From positions 248,001-312,000 of the forward strand of contig CANTFK010000153.1 of NCBI GenBank assembly GCA_947646735.1: a stretch of DNA of 64,000 nucleotides. Direction: 5' to 3'. Below are positions 10,437 through 22,297 of this stretch, one piece after another (the stretch's first letter is position 1; every line of letters starts with the position of its first letter). The DNA is from Peronospora farinosa. Its lineage: Eukaryota > Oomycota > Peronosporomycetes > Peronosporales > Peronosporaceae. The position numbers were made by a program, and so were the translations under genes. The notes below the pieces were generated by a model, which saw nothing but the letters and a program-made list of their open reading frames with translations, did not search any database and had not been told where the DNA came from.

Positions 10437-10908
10437 AAATTCCTCTAGAATATTTACACAAAAGACGCTCCAGGAGTTGTATCATTGGAGGAGGCATTGT
10501 CTTAGCATCAGAGACTTCCCACCAACGTAGTACTCTGTATATCACACCGAATACGCGTTGGTTGTGGCCGAACTACCTGAGAGATGACGTTGCTGCGAGT
10601 GGGTCTTCTGCGCCTACCTCTTTAGTAAAAAAGGGTCTCCTAAAGAGAAAGACGACGAAATAGAAGCGTGCTGCAATTGCAACACGAGGTAACGTATTCA
10701 CTCTCCAAGCCAAAAGTTATGATTGTTATCAAAAACTAAATGCACAAGCAAAAAAACAATAAATAACGCGCGACGAGCTTAAACCAAATGTATTCAGATA
10801 TGTCAGCACTAGCCGGTGCCGAATGTCTGTCCCTGAAGGACCTTCAGGATCAGAGATGACCTCTAGTGAAGGTGTACTACTGGGGTCATACTTTACACAC
10901 GAAAAAGG
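10437..10908. repeat. Tandem unit 3 (472 bp)
   Basis: Same start words as unit 1 and the same internal order. A few bases of a further unit (AATTCC) follow at 10909 and then similarity stops. Confidence 0.85.
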
Positions 10909-11400
10909 AATTCCTTAAGGTCAAGAGTAGACGCCATGACGGTGTCACAGATGGATGTCGTCAGCGAAGCATAAATATAGATAAGCTCCCACGTGGGATG
11001 CGCTTCTAAAGAGACTCACGTCCAATCTTAGTACAATTAAACAATCAGTAGTGAGAGTTATATTATTAATTTTCTGTTGAATATAAGTAAGTCTTAAATT
11101 TGATAACTATCGCTCACTGCCCACGGGAAGCTAAATAAGCTTTGACGTGTCGTAAGTAAATGATTTGTTATAAATTCGTTGCGCGGTTCGCTTCAGCAAC
11201 CGGAAACCGATGGTACGACTGTACAAGCGGTCGACCAAGCATCTCACCACCGCGCACGTAATTTAGGCATCTAGCCGCTTCCTCACGATGCTTGAAGGTT
11301 TGTAACAGCGTATCACGTGAAAGCTTCTCTTAAGTGCCCCTCTACACTTAATAGCACTAGTAGTCCTTCCCACGACCCGTCTCTATGTGCGTGCGTGCGA
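10909..11400. other. Non-coding stretch left of Gypsy-B
   Basis: AT-rich in the first half (11030-11190). It should contain the 3' LTR of Gypsy-B if that survives, but I find no stretch matching the 5' LTR at 17873-18176. No ORF or RNA gene recognised. Confidence 0.4.
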
Positions 11401-11406
11401 GTGCGG

Positions 11407-12248
11407 ATGGCCCTCAGTATGGATAGGGCTGATTATCTTCACCTCTTCAAACATCATAGAGATTTGGCTGAGCTTTGTTTCAGGGACTTGATAAACAATC
11501 CCTGGCCATCCTCTTAGATTTTCCTACTAAGAAACATGTTGCTCAGTTGGAATAGGTCGAAGCGTTTGTGATCGGACAGCGTAGAAACGCGTTCGAGACA
11601 AACAGCCAAGATACGGCTGAGTCCATCGAAAAAGACTCAGGATAAACTTTTGCGTAAGCAGCTCGAAACGAGGCGCTCAACAGACTGTTGAGACGCTCTC
11701 TACCCGGTCTAATTATCCGAGGATCAATTGGACCGTCGGTTGCAATCACCATCTTTCTACGGACTAATCCTCGACCACGTCTGGAACATCCTGAGTCGAC
11801 ATACTTCGAGGTTCCATGTATCGTCCGCCGGCGAATATTCCAACTAGTGAGCTCTGTAATGTTTGTCGACATGATTCTTCGTAGGTGCCGAGTGACCACT
11901 CGGCGCATGAAAGTTATGATCCTCGTGATCGACAATACGTTCGACAATCCAGCGTCGCGCACCGGATGCATCAATTATAGAAGGAGGAGAATAACGACGG
12001 AAGACCTCTGACGATTTGCACCGATTCTCACAATCGAGTTTCTGTACAGTCGAATGACGAGCTACGTATATCTTCGCGCTGAAGCCGAAGAGTCAAAGAA
12101 AGCCTTTCTTGATGCTCGCTTGATGGATGAGAGATATCGGTATCGTGCGTTTGCTGCAACTGAGACTGCTGATCGGACTCGACGTGAGCATCTGGCACTG
12201 GTTGGGCGCCTACGTCAACTTGAGACGACTGCGTTCGGAGAACCCTAA
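11407..12248 (+). pseudogene. Antisense ORF remnant of Gypsy-B (aORF-B)
   Basis: On the strand opposite to Gypsy-B pol, a broken chain of frames runs from MALSMDRADYLHLF (11407) to a stop at 12246-12248. The last 64 codons (12054-12248) are a charged, helical, coiled-coil-like segment (LRAEAEESKKAFLDARLMDE) that lies antisense to the pol tail. Intermediate pieces (about 11840-12050) read as low-complexity polar protein with stops. Position and orientation match aORF-A. No family recognised. The call rests on placement and composition, not on clear homology. Confidence 0.4.
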
Positions 12249-13760
12249 CAGATCGAGTCTGCACGCATTCAGGCAGGACTTGGTTCCAGTGGTTGTCAGC
12301 GTCGTCGTCAAGGGATGTCGAATTTTGAGCCGTCACAGAAGAGCGGGGAAGATTTGAAAGGAGATTCGCCGGAAGGTAAGCCTTGAGGCGCTCGACGTAG
12401 AACGTCGGGTGCAAACGCATAGATGTAGGTATGTCTAGCGTGCAAGCGTCACCATGCACTTTAACAACCCAAAATGGGCCAATATGTCTTGGCGCTAACT
12501 TATTAGCGCCCAAATTCGTCACTGAGGTGTTCAGTAATCCACTTGTTTATAATAAAGTGTCTGTAATTTTATCAACACCTTCTCGAAATGTTAACATATT
12601 CTTTCGACCTCTTTTGTTGCGCTCTTCTTTTGCTTGTCAACTGCCTCTTGTAATGCATCACGCACAAAACGCTTGATTCCTTGTCGTAATAGCAGAAATT
12701 CGGTTCTTGCAGCCAAACTTACAGCGACGTATTTTCTTTTGGGGCAAAATTAGCAACGGGAGGCGCGATGGAATGCATCGTGTAAGGAGTCGATATGCCG
12801 TTGGCCACAAAATTACCAGTATTAGGTGCATCGGCAGCAACCTTATGCGCATCGTAATTAATCATCAATAGTTTCGGCGCAAATCCACCCGTAGATACTC
12901 CCCCACCAAGCTTGGAGACAGGGTGTACGGAAGCTGAGAGAGCAAGCAGCGCCGGAACGCGAGGATGCCTCGCGTTGTTAACGGAAAAGGGCGTCAACCC
13001 GGTTGACGCATGGACAGCATTGTTGATTGCAAACTCTTGAAGTTAAAGAAATGAACTCCATGACGAGAATGATGTTGCATAACTGCGCAAGACATCTTCG
13101 AGCACTCCGTTCACACGCTCCGTTTGCCCATCCGTCTCTGGATGGGCCGCCGTAGACATAAGCAACCGCGTGCCTAATAGCTGGAAAAACTAGGCCCAGA
13201 AAGCCTAAGTGAGACACGGGTAATGGTCCGAAACAATAGACTCTTACAAGCCGTGATGTCTGAAGATAGGATCAATGTAGATCTTTTGTTGTTGTCTCCG
13301 GCGTAATGTGGGCGAAGATCGGAGCAAAATGCACCATTTCGCTAAATAGGTCCACTAATATCAAAACGCCAGTGCGTTTCTGTTTATCCGGTGGAAGGTC
13401 AAAGATAAAATCCATGCTAACCGAGCGCCAGGCTTCCGTAGCAATCGGAAGCGGACGCAATGGGTCTTGTGAAGACGGCGCGGTCTTCACACGCTGACAG
13501 GTTTCACAGGAGCGCACCCATTTCTGGATGTATTTATACATTTGCGGCCAGAAAAATACGCGATAAATAGCTGCAAACGTCTTTTCGCGACCCAGGTGTC
13601 CGCCATCTGGGCTGTCGTGAAATTCATGAACCAATCGGGCTCGAGGGTCGTCATCAGCAGGGATGACGACACGCGGGGAATCAAAGACGTCCATCGTGTA
13701 CGTCAGCAACGGACCGTCAAGCGCGTAACGCTTGATGTTGTCGCGTGTTGGTTTCGTCAA
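12028..13760 (-). pseudogene. pol: Gypsy-B pol: integrase and C-terminal tail (several frame breaks)
   Basis: Frame 13760-13272 holds the integrase zinc finger (HEFHDSPDGGHLGREK and CETCQRV) and the first catalytic Asp in MDFIFDLPP. A broken stretch (13270-12998) still shows the later core in another frame. Frame 12997-12719 starts within the segment TPFSVNNARHPRVP. Frame 12522-12028 holds the barrel-like tail KLAPRHIGPFWVVKVHGDAC followed by a polar region. No chromodomain was clearly seen. The coiled-coil end of aORF-B is antisense to the last part. Confidence 0.85.
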
Positions 13761-13844
13761 CTTCGCGAGTAATTTTTCGCTCGGGTCCCTGAGATAGTTG
13801 ATGATTACTGCATAGAGGTAATCATTCGCGTAGGATTCAGCGAT

Positions 13845-15775
13845 CTAAGTTCGGATCGAAAGCACGGGGTTCGAAATCATCGCATTAAGTCCCAGCTCAA
13901 TACAACACACACAGATATCTTCGTCTTCATCAACATACTCCGTTTGATGACCCATATCACGCCGAGGATCGTAATCAGGACGACGAGAAAGCGCATCGGC
14001 GAGAATGTTATTCTTGCCAGGCTTGTAATGCACCACAAAATTATACTCGGCAAAAAGTGACAACCACCGTGCCATACGCTGGGACAAGTGAGGACTCTTG
14101 ACGGCGGTTCGCAATGATGCGTGATCTGTGTAGATAGAAAACATCTTTTCACCGAGCAAATATACTCTAAACTTGATTAGCGTGTACCGCATAGCCAAAA
14201 GTTCCTTGTCGTGTACCGGATAATTTTTCTCGGCAGGTTTCATCTGTCGTGATTGAATACTTACGACGCGCTCTCGACCCTCGTCATCAAATTGCATGAG
14301 GGCACATCCTATAGCGAAATTGCTCGCGTCACATACGACATGGAATGGCTTAGAGTCATCAGGTAACATCAGCACCGGTGCCTCGGAAAAGCTCTTCTTT
14401 ACGGAGTCGAAGGCAGATTGATGTTCTGCCGTCCATAACCATACTGCATCTTTCTTGAGCAAAGTCGATAATGGCTGAAATAGCTCAGCATAGTTCTTTG
14501 TATACTTATGCAAGTAATTCGCCATACCGAGCCATTGACGTAATTCCGTTTGGTTCCTGGGCGTTGGCCAGAAACAGATCGATGAGATCTTCTCAGGATC
14601 AGCGCGGACACCTTCCTTGCTGACGTAGCAACCGAGACTAGAATCTCGGGAGCGCAGAAGTCACATTTCTTCAAATTAGCATACAATTTATTCTCGCGCA
14701 TAACTTGAAACACCTGCTTCAAGTGTCGAAGGTGTACCTCCATAGCGCTGAGCTTTTGCTCAGCGCGGCTGTGAACAAAAATGTCGTCAAAGTAGCTCGG
14801 TGCAAAGTCGCGAAGTGGACGAAGTACTTGTGTCACCATCCGATTGAACGTAGCTGGAGCGTACTTATGACCTTGTGGCATGACTAACCACTCCCAAAAC
14901 ATCCCGCTTGGGGTGCTGACCGCAGTGAACGGAATGTCACTGTCCCTCATGAGGATCTGATAGAAACCGTCTGTCAGATCTATGGCGCTGTAGATCTCGC
15001 TCCCGGACATGGTATTTAATACCATGTCTTTTCGAGGAATAGGTGTTTGAGCCGGAATAGTGGCGTCATTCAGTTCGTTGAAGGCGTGCACAATGCGCCA
15101 ACCGCCGGTGGCTTTCTTCACACAGAAAGTCGGACTCGAATGTGGCGAGATACTCTCGCGGACATGGCCAGCCTTGCGGCGACCCTCGAAAAATTCATTA
15201 ATAGCGATGACTTGGTCGCGCGGTAACGGCCACTGCCTTGTCACGCAGTATTTCGATCCTGGCATGAGATCTATCTCGTGCCACACACCACGATCCGCCG
15301 GAAGCTCAGCTGGAATTTTCTCCGGGAAAATATCGGCTTACTCACGGGCGATATCGTATACAGGGTTGCCCGAAGCACGAAGAGCATCCCAAGACTGTGC
15401 CACGAAGCGTTCTTCGCGCGCTGATTTAGTATAGGCGCTCTTCGGGCAAGCCTCCAGAACTTCTTCACTGGCTGTTTAGGTGGCTGAAACGATGCACACT
15501 TGCTCGATGTCGCCGGCCTTGAGGTCATGAAGGAAGTATTTCCATGTAAGGTCTGGCAGAGATGTGATCTCTGAAGCAGTGCACGGTGGACTCGCTACCT
15601 CAATGTAGCGACCACGATGTGGGAATCCCTCCACATATTCAAGCGCGCATACGGATTCCGTCACTAAGGAATCATCTGCATCAGCTTTTTGACGTAAATG
15701 TCGTCGTCTCGGTGATCGGCATGCTCCTTTATTGCGTTTTCTCTTGCGTCTCAATCCCCTGCTCGAGACTGGCAC
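13845..15775 (-). pseudogene. pol: Gypsy-B pol: reverse transcriptase and RNase H
   Basis: RT occupies 15286-14640 with WRIVHAFNELN, AIDLTDGFYQI, MPQGHKYAPATF and the catalytic box YFDDIFVH. A frame break near 14640 precedes the connection domain, and the frame resumes at 14525 with an RNase H showing CDASN, KELLAMRYT and YTDHASL, ending at 13845. Upstream frames (15775-15271) carry the less conserved start of the RT region in two overlapping frames, so at least one more frameshift is present. Confidence 0.88.
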
Positions 15776-16477
15776 GTCGCTATCACAAGAGGATGATGTA
15801 CCCCCCCCTCTGGACGTGGGATCACAATTTCCACCACGTCGGTCTCATGAGGATCCATAGCTCGCCCATTCTCGTCAATAAAAAGCGGGATATCATGCTC
15901 GACCTCCCCGATATTGATCAAGAGCCTCTGCTCTTCTGATGTGCTTGTTTGCGGGAGCCCCTGATCGACCTCCCTGATATCGATCGGGAGCCTCTGATCA
16001 GCCGGTGTGCTTGTCTGCAGTCCCTATGCTTGAACACCTTTATATTGATTGTGAACCCCTATTTGACCGATGTCTGTAAATGCGAAGACCCCCTGCTCGA
16101 CCGCCTCTTTGAGAATCGGGAACCCCTGTTCGACCGATGTGTGTGTGTGTGCGGGAACCGCTGTTTGACCGCCTCGTTGTGTGGCTCCGTCAGTATAACG
16201 GAACATACTGCGCACAGAGGGCCATCGCTCTCTCTGTGTTGACTACTAGTCGTGGCGAGTTCGTTCACGACCCTGACGTGAGGCAATCGGATGAAGCGAC
16301 CAAAAAATGAGTAAACACTTCACTGACGTCGTAACCGCTTCGTCGTTTGACGGACCGCGATAGTCAATCTATCTTCGGCTGATACCGTGACAGCCACGGT
16401 ATCCTAAGTATACAATCAAATGCATACTTCATCTCGTACACCAAAAATTCGTCGTTGCTCTGGAAACCGTCGAAGGT
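15776..16477 (-). pseudogene. Gypsy-B protease-RT linker with VEQGFP-like repeats
   Basis: Between protease and RT the minus strand encodes polar, low-complexity protein in broken frames. A short motif around VEQGFP/AVEQG occurs more than once (about 16180-16060), and the DNA shows repeated GGGAACCCCTGTTCGACCG words. The related Gypsy-C has the same motif twice in a row (39056-39140). No domain recognised. Confidence 0.5.
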
Positions 16478-16762
16478 TTAGGGTAAAGCCACCGTTTTAC
16501 GCGGGACACGTTTTGGTTGTCCATCGGCAAGTTTGACAACGATGTCACCTGGACCTTCTCGAACCGTGACAGTCGAAGGGAGAAAGGACAAACAGGATGC
16601 ACGAAAGAAGTTGTTGGAAGCGCCAGAATCCAACAACGCTCGAAGTGATCGCTTCACTCCAGCGACGATGATACTGATAATAATAAGTCTCGAATCATCG
16701 CGAATGGTGGTGGCATTGAAGTGGGTATGAATCACTTTGGGGCTAGGAGCCCGAACTGCCAC
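16478..16762 (-). pseudogene. Gypsy-B aspartic protease fragment
   Basis: A 94-codon frame with the retroviral-type active site LLDSGASNNFF preceded by the hydrophobic strand IIISIIVAGVKRSL. It is cut short by a stop; the rest of the fold is not in one frame. It would process gag-pol if intact. Confidence 0.75.
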
Positions 16763-16805
16763 CTGAGTACTCGGAGCTCCATTTCTGCCAGTAGGGCTCC
16801 CACGC

Positions 16806-17846
16806 CTACTGGAACCGCTCTATTTTTGGCGGGACCACCGACGACACAGCGTCTCCTCGTGATACAGCTGTGTTCATAGTCACCGGTGCAGGTGCTTGAC
16901 AGATAGCCGCACGGTGGCCTGTCTTGCCATAACTAAAACACTTCATCGTGTTAGGATTGCGAATGTCGCGGCTTAATGATTTGCCGCGACCACGAGAGGA
17001 CTCAGTTGCATCAATTTCCATTGGCTCTGGGCCAGACATCCGGGAATGTTGTGACGCTGCGTGCAGGTACGACGACGCGACAGTGTAATCCTCACGAAGC
17101 GAGAGGGCAAATGCCTCCTCGAGGGACTTTGGCTCAGCACGTGTGAGGCAGTAACGCGTCATGCCCTCTTGCATACCAAAAATAAAGACATGGACTTGTG
17201 AAGCCATGTCAATTGGCTACGTGGTAATGCACGAAGCAAGATGACGTTTCTTCTGCACGTAGTCACGCATCGACAGCTTGCCCTGTCGGAGTGAGAAGAA
17301 ATCTGCATGCACGCGAGATTCATCTTGAGGAGGCTCGAAAGCCAGTCGTAAGTCACGCTGGACATCGTCCAGCGTAGAAAACGCCGACTCATCTACGACG
17401 AGCTTTCCGAGAGCCCATTCCTTGGCTTTGCCAGCAAGACGAGACAACTGGAAATTGACCTTGGCCGTCGGAGCGTCAATTAATCGTGACGCTATTGCAA
17501 TATCCACCTCGCGAAACCAGCGATTAAGGGGGAGACGATCCGGACCATCACCGGAGTACGTTGACGTCTCTATCTTGATAGCATCATGGTGCGAAATGCG
17601 CGAGGGAGTCAATACTCGCCGATTCGCTTCGGCGAGCTCGCGCACCATAAAGTCTTGGATGGCGGCACGTTGATCATTGGACGTCGCTGTGCTCAGCACC
17701 GACGTCACAATAGTTTCGCCAGACACCGCCGCGAGGCAATGTAGTGCCTGCCACTCCACCGAGGTGAGATGTGGAAAATCAGAATGCTCCAGCGAGACCG
17801 CTGGAGCTACCGAAGACTCGCCCATGTTCATCTCGAAACTGGTCAT
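16806..17846 (-). pseudogene. gag: Gypsy-B gag (capsid plus degenerate zinc knuckle)
   Basis: The capsid-like part (17846-17217) is a helical retrotransposon gag ([52 protein letters not shown]). A frame change near 17210 leads to 17207-16806, with GPEPMEIDATE and the knuckle CFSYGKTGHRAAIC, where the second Cys is replaced by Tyr. The start [12 protein letters not shown] lies 24 bases inside the LTR edge. The same order and wording are seen in Gypsy-C (40834-39960). Confidence 0.85.
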
Positions 17847-17851
17847 TGGAA

Positions 17852-17870
17852 GGACTACAAAGTGCTACCA
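17852..17870 (-). other. Primer binding site of Gypsy-B
   Basis: Two bases inside the LTR the minus strand reads TGGTAGCACTTTGTAGTCC; TGG pairs with the CCA end of a tRNA. The same 19 bases occur at the same place in Gypsy-C (40840-40858). I cannot name the tRNA from memory. Confidence 0.75.
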
Positions 17871-17872
17871 GG

Positions 17873-18176
17873 TGTAACGGGCTAAGGTCTTACACTAAAA
17901 GGGCGTTGAGGAAGCGCTCACAATTAACTCGTAAATATAACTCTTTTTTTTGTTTTAGTTTAATTCGCAGTAAGTGCGAATATGTTCCCTAGCTCATGGG
18001 AACCACTCAATATGGAAGTCAATTTATTATTGGCTAATTAGTGGGTCTGGCACCCCAATAATAAACCAATAATAAAAATGACGCGCAGTATCCGCTAATC
18101 GGATACTGCCCTATGCCTACTTATGTAATTATGTATTATTCCTATAAATACTTATGTAATAGGTTGCCCCATTACA
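17873..18176 (-). repeat. 5' LTR of Gypsy-B
   Basis: 304 bp; in element orientation starts TGTAATGGGGCAACC and ends AGCCCGTTACA, so the ends are near-inverted. It is followed at two bases by the primer site. Related to the 337-bp LTR at 40861-41197. Confidence 0.8.
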
Positions 18177-18540
18177 GCTTAGAAGTAGGAAAAAAGAGAG
18201 TTGTATTTAATATAGTTGAACTATTTGATAAAACTAAATCATTAATAACTTTAATGGGACCCCTTCGACTATAGATAACAGTTAAGTCTACCTTCACTTT
18301 TGACAGTGATAGCAGGTGCCTCAAAACCACTCTGACACAAGAGGCAGAGAAAGCTTTACTTCTAAACGACACGGCTAGAAGTAGAGGAAAAGAGAACTGT
18401 ATTTAATATAGTTAACTATCTGATAAAATTGATCTATTATAACCTACAAGGTTTTCACCCGTCGTTCTGACGGAAAGGTGCGCGCAGACGATTAATATAG
18501 ATTTAATTTATAACAGGACCGAATTTAGTGTGTCAATTAG
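18177..18540. repeat. Direct duplication between Gypsy-B and Gypsy-F
   Basis: Segments 18178-18247 and 18375-18442 are diverged direct copies (both contain GTATTTAATATAGTT and a following GATAAAA). A palindromic word CCCGTCGTTCTGACGG lies at about 18458. Probably LTR remnants; no coding capacity seen. Confidence 0.5.
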
Positions 18541-18559
18541 ATTTTATATGATACGTTAG

Positions 18560-19730
18560 GTCGACGCGAAAGTAACCGAAGTCGTACCATTCGACATCGG
18601 TGAAGAAGAAGAAATTAAGAGCGATGACGCTTTTACTGATAACGATGCTAAATATATTAGCATCACTCGAGGTACCACAAGAGAGAACAGTAATGTTCAC
18701 GCGGAGTTAGTAACAGATATCTCTGCAGTGCATTCACAATGCACTTCAGCCAAAAGAAACAAGTCAGCTGAAAATTTTCTGCTGACTCGTGAAGCGGTAG
18801 TCCGTTTTGTGGAAGACTCCATCGCAGAAGCGGTGGAAAAGTAAAAGCGAAACGCAGACAATAATGGAAGGGCAAATGCTCAGACATTTATTGAAGGTGA
18901 TTTAGTTTCACAATCAACAGTAAACCTACCTAAACATGTAGTGACTAACGTGAGCAGCATAAATTGTTGCCCAAGCACATCGGCCCGTTTCGTGTATTGC
19001 GCCGCCTAGGCAACGAATACAAGATCGGGTTGCCGCGCAGTATGCGTACGCATCTTACGTTTCTCGTGGGACGTCATCGTCCGTACGTTCAGTACGCAAC
19101 TTTTTCGAGCGAAGAAGATAGCCATTACGCTCAAGAATCCCCTTCAGATTCTTGTTGTCTTTAACCAAATTCGATACCTGGTCGTGAAGAGATGAGATCG
19201 TCCCATGATATCGGACGATCTCCTGACGAGCTGTCGCCAGCTCGTTACTTAGAGAATGAAGTCGCCGTTCATTCTCTAACAGTGCGACAGCATTGTCTGC
19301 CCGAGACTTCTCATGGTCAAACCCAAGCTGCCGCACAATGTCCTCTAAGCGGCGACGCTTATCCCGTTCGTGATCACTATCACAACGTAGCTCACGAGTA
19401 ACACGAGCAAACCCGTCTAACTTAGCAGATAAGTCCGATGAAAGAATCGGACAGGATTTACCTCCACCACCGCATCCGCTGGTTGACTTTCATGGTGGGA
19501 AGCGCTTCCTCGTGAAACGCTTGCTAAATCAACGCGAGGTGAAGGGACGTCAGACAAGTTATCTCGTCCGGTGGCGTGGCTATCCGCCTTCGGCAAATAG
19601 CTGGGAACCTCGGGCCCAACTGATGGCCGACGTTGCCGGCCTTGTCGAACAGTACGACAAGGGACACCCGATGGTGAAGGACCATCGGAAAACGAGCGCC
19701 CAGCGCGCTCGTAAAGGGATTGCAAAGTAG
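18560..19730 (+). pseudogene. pol: Gypsy-F pol tail: integrase C-terminus and chromodomain
   Basis: Broken frames encode a charged stretch with a stop at about 18842-18844, then the barrel segment LPKHIGPFRVLRRLGNEYKI and LPRSMRTHLTFLVGRHRPY (18964-19110). A chromodomain follows at about 19505-19660 (SYLVRWRGYPPSANSWEP). The stop at about 19162 separates it from the barrel domain, so at least one lesion lies between. The whole region is antisense to aORF-F fragments. Confidence 0.8.
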
Positions 19731-20737
19731 CAATCCCTTCACGCATCTCAGAAGAGATGCGAGCTCTCCACCAGGGCTCAGTAAGGAGGTACGCCTCCTT
19801 AGGAGCTCTTGACGAGGTGCTCAGGCACCCCGGGCATGGGTCGCCCCAAGAGAGGAATAACAGGCCTGCCTCTCTAGATAACCGGTGCAAACGATAGCAT
19901 GCACCGGACGTGCTTCAGTTTTCAAACTTATTGCGGCTAGCATAGTCTTTAAAACCAAGCCTCTTTCCCAAAGTTTAAGACGTTGGTGATAAACGCGTTC
20001 CAAGATTGAAGGAACGATTCAGCCTCACACTTCTTGTGTGGGCCATACCATCGATGTTCAAGAAACACATTGATGTAATAGTCGCTCTCAGTGCGAAAGT
20101 TCTTCGCACTGGCGTCAATGCCGTGAAATTTTGACGCATCAAACAACGGTATGGGAAACCGTTCGTTGGTCTTTCCAGACCAACGATAAAGCAGATGCTT
20201 AGGTAGCATCCATGGCTTGCGATCAGGAGCAAGACGCAATACGTTGCGGTCTAAAGCCTCCTGCGTGGTGTCAACAGAAGTACCGACACCACGTGCATTG
20301 ATGTCAGTAGAAGCACTGACATCACCCTTACGGTCCCCACCCGAGTCACTATCCTTCGACTCGTTTGGCGAGTCGTCTGATTTATCAGACGACCCGATCA
20401 TTTCACGGTACATTGATTCACTCAATGTACCACGAACCCTCTTCGTAACATTCGACGACGAGGTATCACCCCGGGGAGAGCCCGGGAGTGACACAGGTGG
20501 CTTTGATCCGGATGCGTCATCCGACTCACCAGAGTAGTGAACGACTAACTCCGGGTCAACATCTTCACGTGGCGAAGCGCTACGTGAACCTGCAACAGGC
20601 GTTGCAGGCTGATGTTGACTTCCAGCAGACACATTAGTGTCTGCTGGCTGAGGCTGTGAAGCATCAGTAGCGGTTGCACACAGGCGTGCAGCCGAGCTCT
20701 TAGCTGCCTTAGCAGCGACGCGCATTGACTTTGTCAT
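19055..20737 (-). pseudogene. Antisense ORF of Gypsy-F (aORF-F), broken
   Basis: Three consecutive minus-strand frames suggest one gene with a few lesions. 20737-19949 (262 codons) starts MTKSMRVAAKAAKS, is disordered and acidic for about 150 residues and then has an aromatic-rich part (KPWMLPKHLLYRWSGK, FRTESDYYINVFLEHRWYG). 19890-19417 is polar. 19336-19055 is a coiled coil (NERRLHSLSNELATARQEIV). Order (disordered, folded-looking, C-terminal coiled coil) and position (starting about 100 bases inside the LTR, ending opposite the pol tail) match aORF-A. I recognise no known family. Confidence 0.5.
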
Positions 20738-20817
20738 AGCGTAAAATTGTTGGATGAAAGAAAATTCAACAAGTGCTCCTTTCCCATAGTCACTGAACAG
20801 TCACTAATGTGACTGCT

Positions 20818-20835
20818 GATTGGGGGGGAGGTTGA
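20818..20835 (+). other. Polypurine tract of Gypsy-F
   Basis: GATTGGGGGGGAGGTTGA sits directly before TGTAGCGGGG, the LTR start. Mostly purine with a run of seven G. Confidence 0.65.
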
Positions 20836-20919
20836 TGTAGCGGGGTGGGCCCGTTACATAATATTGACACTTATAGGAAGTGTCAATAAAATATAATTAT
20901 GTACTTTACTGTCTGTCTG

Positions 20920-20957
<38 letters not shown>

Positions 20958-22297
20958 GTCTGTCTGTCCGTTTGATCCTTTTCCGGCATTCGGATTGGCT
21001 ACTTTTGCATTATTCGCTAATTTTGGATTGGCTGATTATGTATTTTTGGCTCATTTGCAATGGCAGAGTTTGCATGTTGCACTATCACTACATGTGCAGA
21101 TATCCATGTCAGAGAATTAATGTGTCGTGCTTCTGTCTATAACATTAATATACGAAACGATGGCACACATATGTGTTCATATTCATCACTACATATTGCA
21201 ATAATATACGCAGCTTTTTTAAATTATTAGATGAGACACATTTCATTTTTTTTATTAAAACATGGGCTCAGTCCTCATGAATACTTCAAACCTTGGCATT
21301 GGCAAAACCAAGCGTTGTCATCAGGTTGATTTGGAATCAGTCACAATAAGTGAAATGACCCATATGTATTGTGTCATACTTATTTAGATTCCTAGATCAA
21401 CCAGATGTTGTAAAATAAAAAGATGGGTACGAATGTCAAAAGCAGGCTTCGCGCACCATGTCCGTTGAAACGACGGGTACAAATTGACCTTTGGAACAAC
21501 AGGTACACTTTGCTCTTCTTACTTATTGACTATCAACTATATTAATTTGCTTAAGTAGACTGGATATATAATAAGGTAAAATGGTGGACCTATATGCTAT
21601 CAGCGCAAAAATTTGCGCACCCATATGTCGGAACGACGGATTAAGAGTCCTAGACTTTAGTATCAAAAAGCTGCATATTATTTGAAAGTAGCATGAAAAA
21701 AGCTGATTGACACACCAACATTCGGCCCTTCCATTTGATTTATTTATATTTATGGTCCGCTCGGACCTTTCCGTCGCAACGTCGGATGAGCGAAATTACT
21801 TATTTGCCAGTTTTTTATCACTGTTATTTAAATTAGTAATATGTATCAGGTTTAGCAATAAATTTTGTCGGACATCCATCTACAGATATGATTATCATGA
21901 CTAAAATTTGTATAGTTAAATTTATATAATAACTTCGCCCACCATGCTATATGACTAAATGGAAAGTGCACGGAACGACGGGTACACATTGACTTTCATA
22001 CCCATCACTTTACCTTAGCCGACACGATATTTCAAAGTAAAATGATGCCTATCTATACTACTTCGCACCGTCGGAATGACGGGTGAATACCCTCATAACT
22101 AATAATTTTTAATAAAATTATCTTTTCATATAATATTGTCCTCGCATCTCCTTGAAGTTGGAGATCCCTCTAATCGATTGATATAGGCCATTATATCAAC
22201 CAAGGCGCTGAGTAATGACCGATGGACGCGCGCAATGAATGGAGGGCACGAAGGCAGCATACATATTTGTACTTTAATATAGATAAGACAAGGTTAT
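20836..22297 (+). repeat. LTR of Gypsy-F interrupted by palindrome-rich repeat H1
   Basis: 20836-20900 matches the LTR start at 22298 (CCCGTTACATAATATT and following). 22100-22297 matches the LTR end seen again at 23320-23495 (CTCCTTGAAGTTGGAGAT). Between them, about 20905-22100, lies a foreign AT-rich repeat with a TGTC microsatellite at its left end and several CGTCGGAACGACGG-like words. No gene seen in it. Confidence 0.6.
20909..20970. repeat. TGTC/TCTG microsatellite
   Basis: About 15 near-perfect copies of a 4-base unit with one TCTA interruption. The following words (GATCC, TTTCCGG, GGCTACTTTTGCATTA) recur after a second such microsatellite at 23509-23532, so it is part of a dispersed repeat rather than an isolated microsatellite. 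Confidence 0.85.

Larger units (their letters stand above)
11300..18176 (-). mobile_element. Gypsy-B: decayed Ty3/Gypsy LTR retrotransposon
   Basis: Reads right to left: 5' LTR (17873-18176), primer site, gag, protease, a linker, RT, RNase H, integrase and a pol tail ending at 12028, with an antisense ORF remnant on the plus strand beyond it. The left boundary is uncertain because no 3' LTR was recognised. The protein frames are broken in many places, so it is old and dead. Confidence 0.85.
18541..20900 (+). mobile_element. Gypsy-F: 5'-truncated Ty3/Gypsy element
   Basis: Contains only the integrase tail, chromodomain, an antisense ORF region, a purine tract (20818-20835) and the start of an LTR at 20836. 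The upstream part of pol is missing. The LTR is interrupted near 20900 by a repeat that starts with a TGTC microsatellite. Confidence 0.75.

Noticed and set aside
10909..11320. 3' LTR of Gypsy-B
   Set aside because: I looked for the TGTAAC...CATTACA ends and the interior words of the 5' LTR and found no convincing match.
11543..11974. 143-codon minus-strand frame between Gypsy-B pol and the array
   Set aside because: Basic, no domain, and opposite to the aORF-B remnant that fits the pattern of other elements; most likely a shadow.
20909..20970. Regular 4-base repeats as a CRISPR-like array
   Set aside because: A plain microsatellite without spacers, in a eukaryotic setting.
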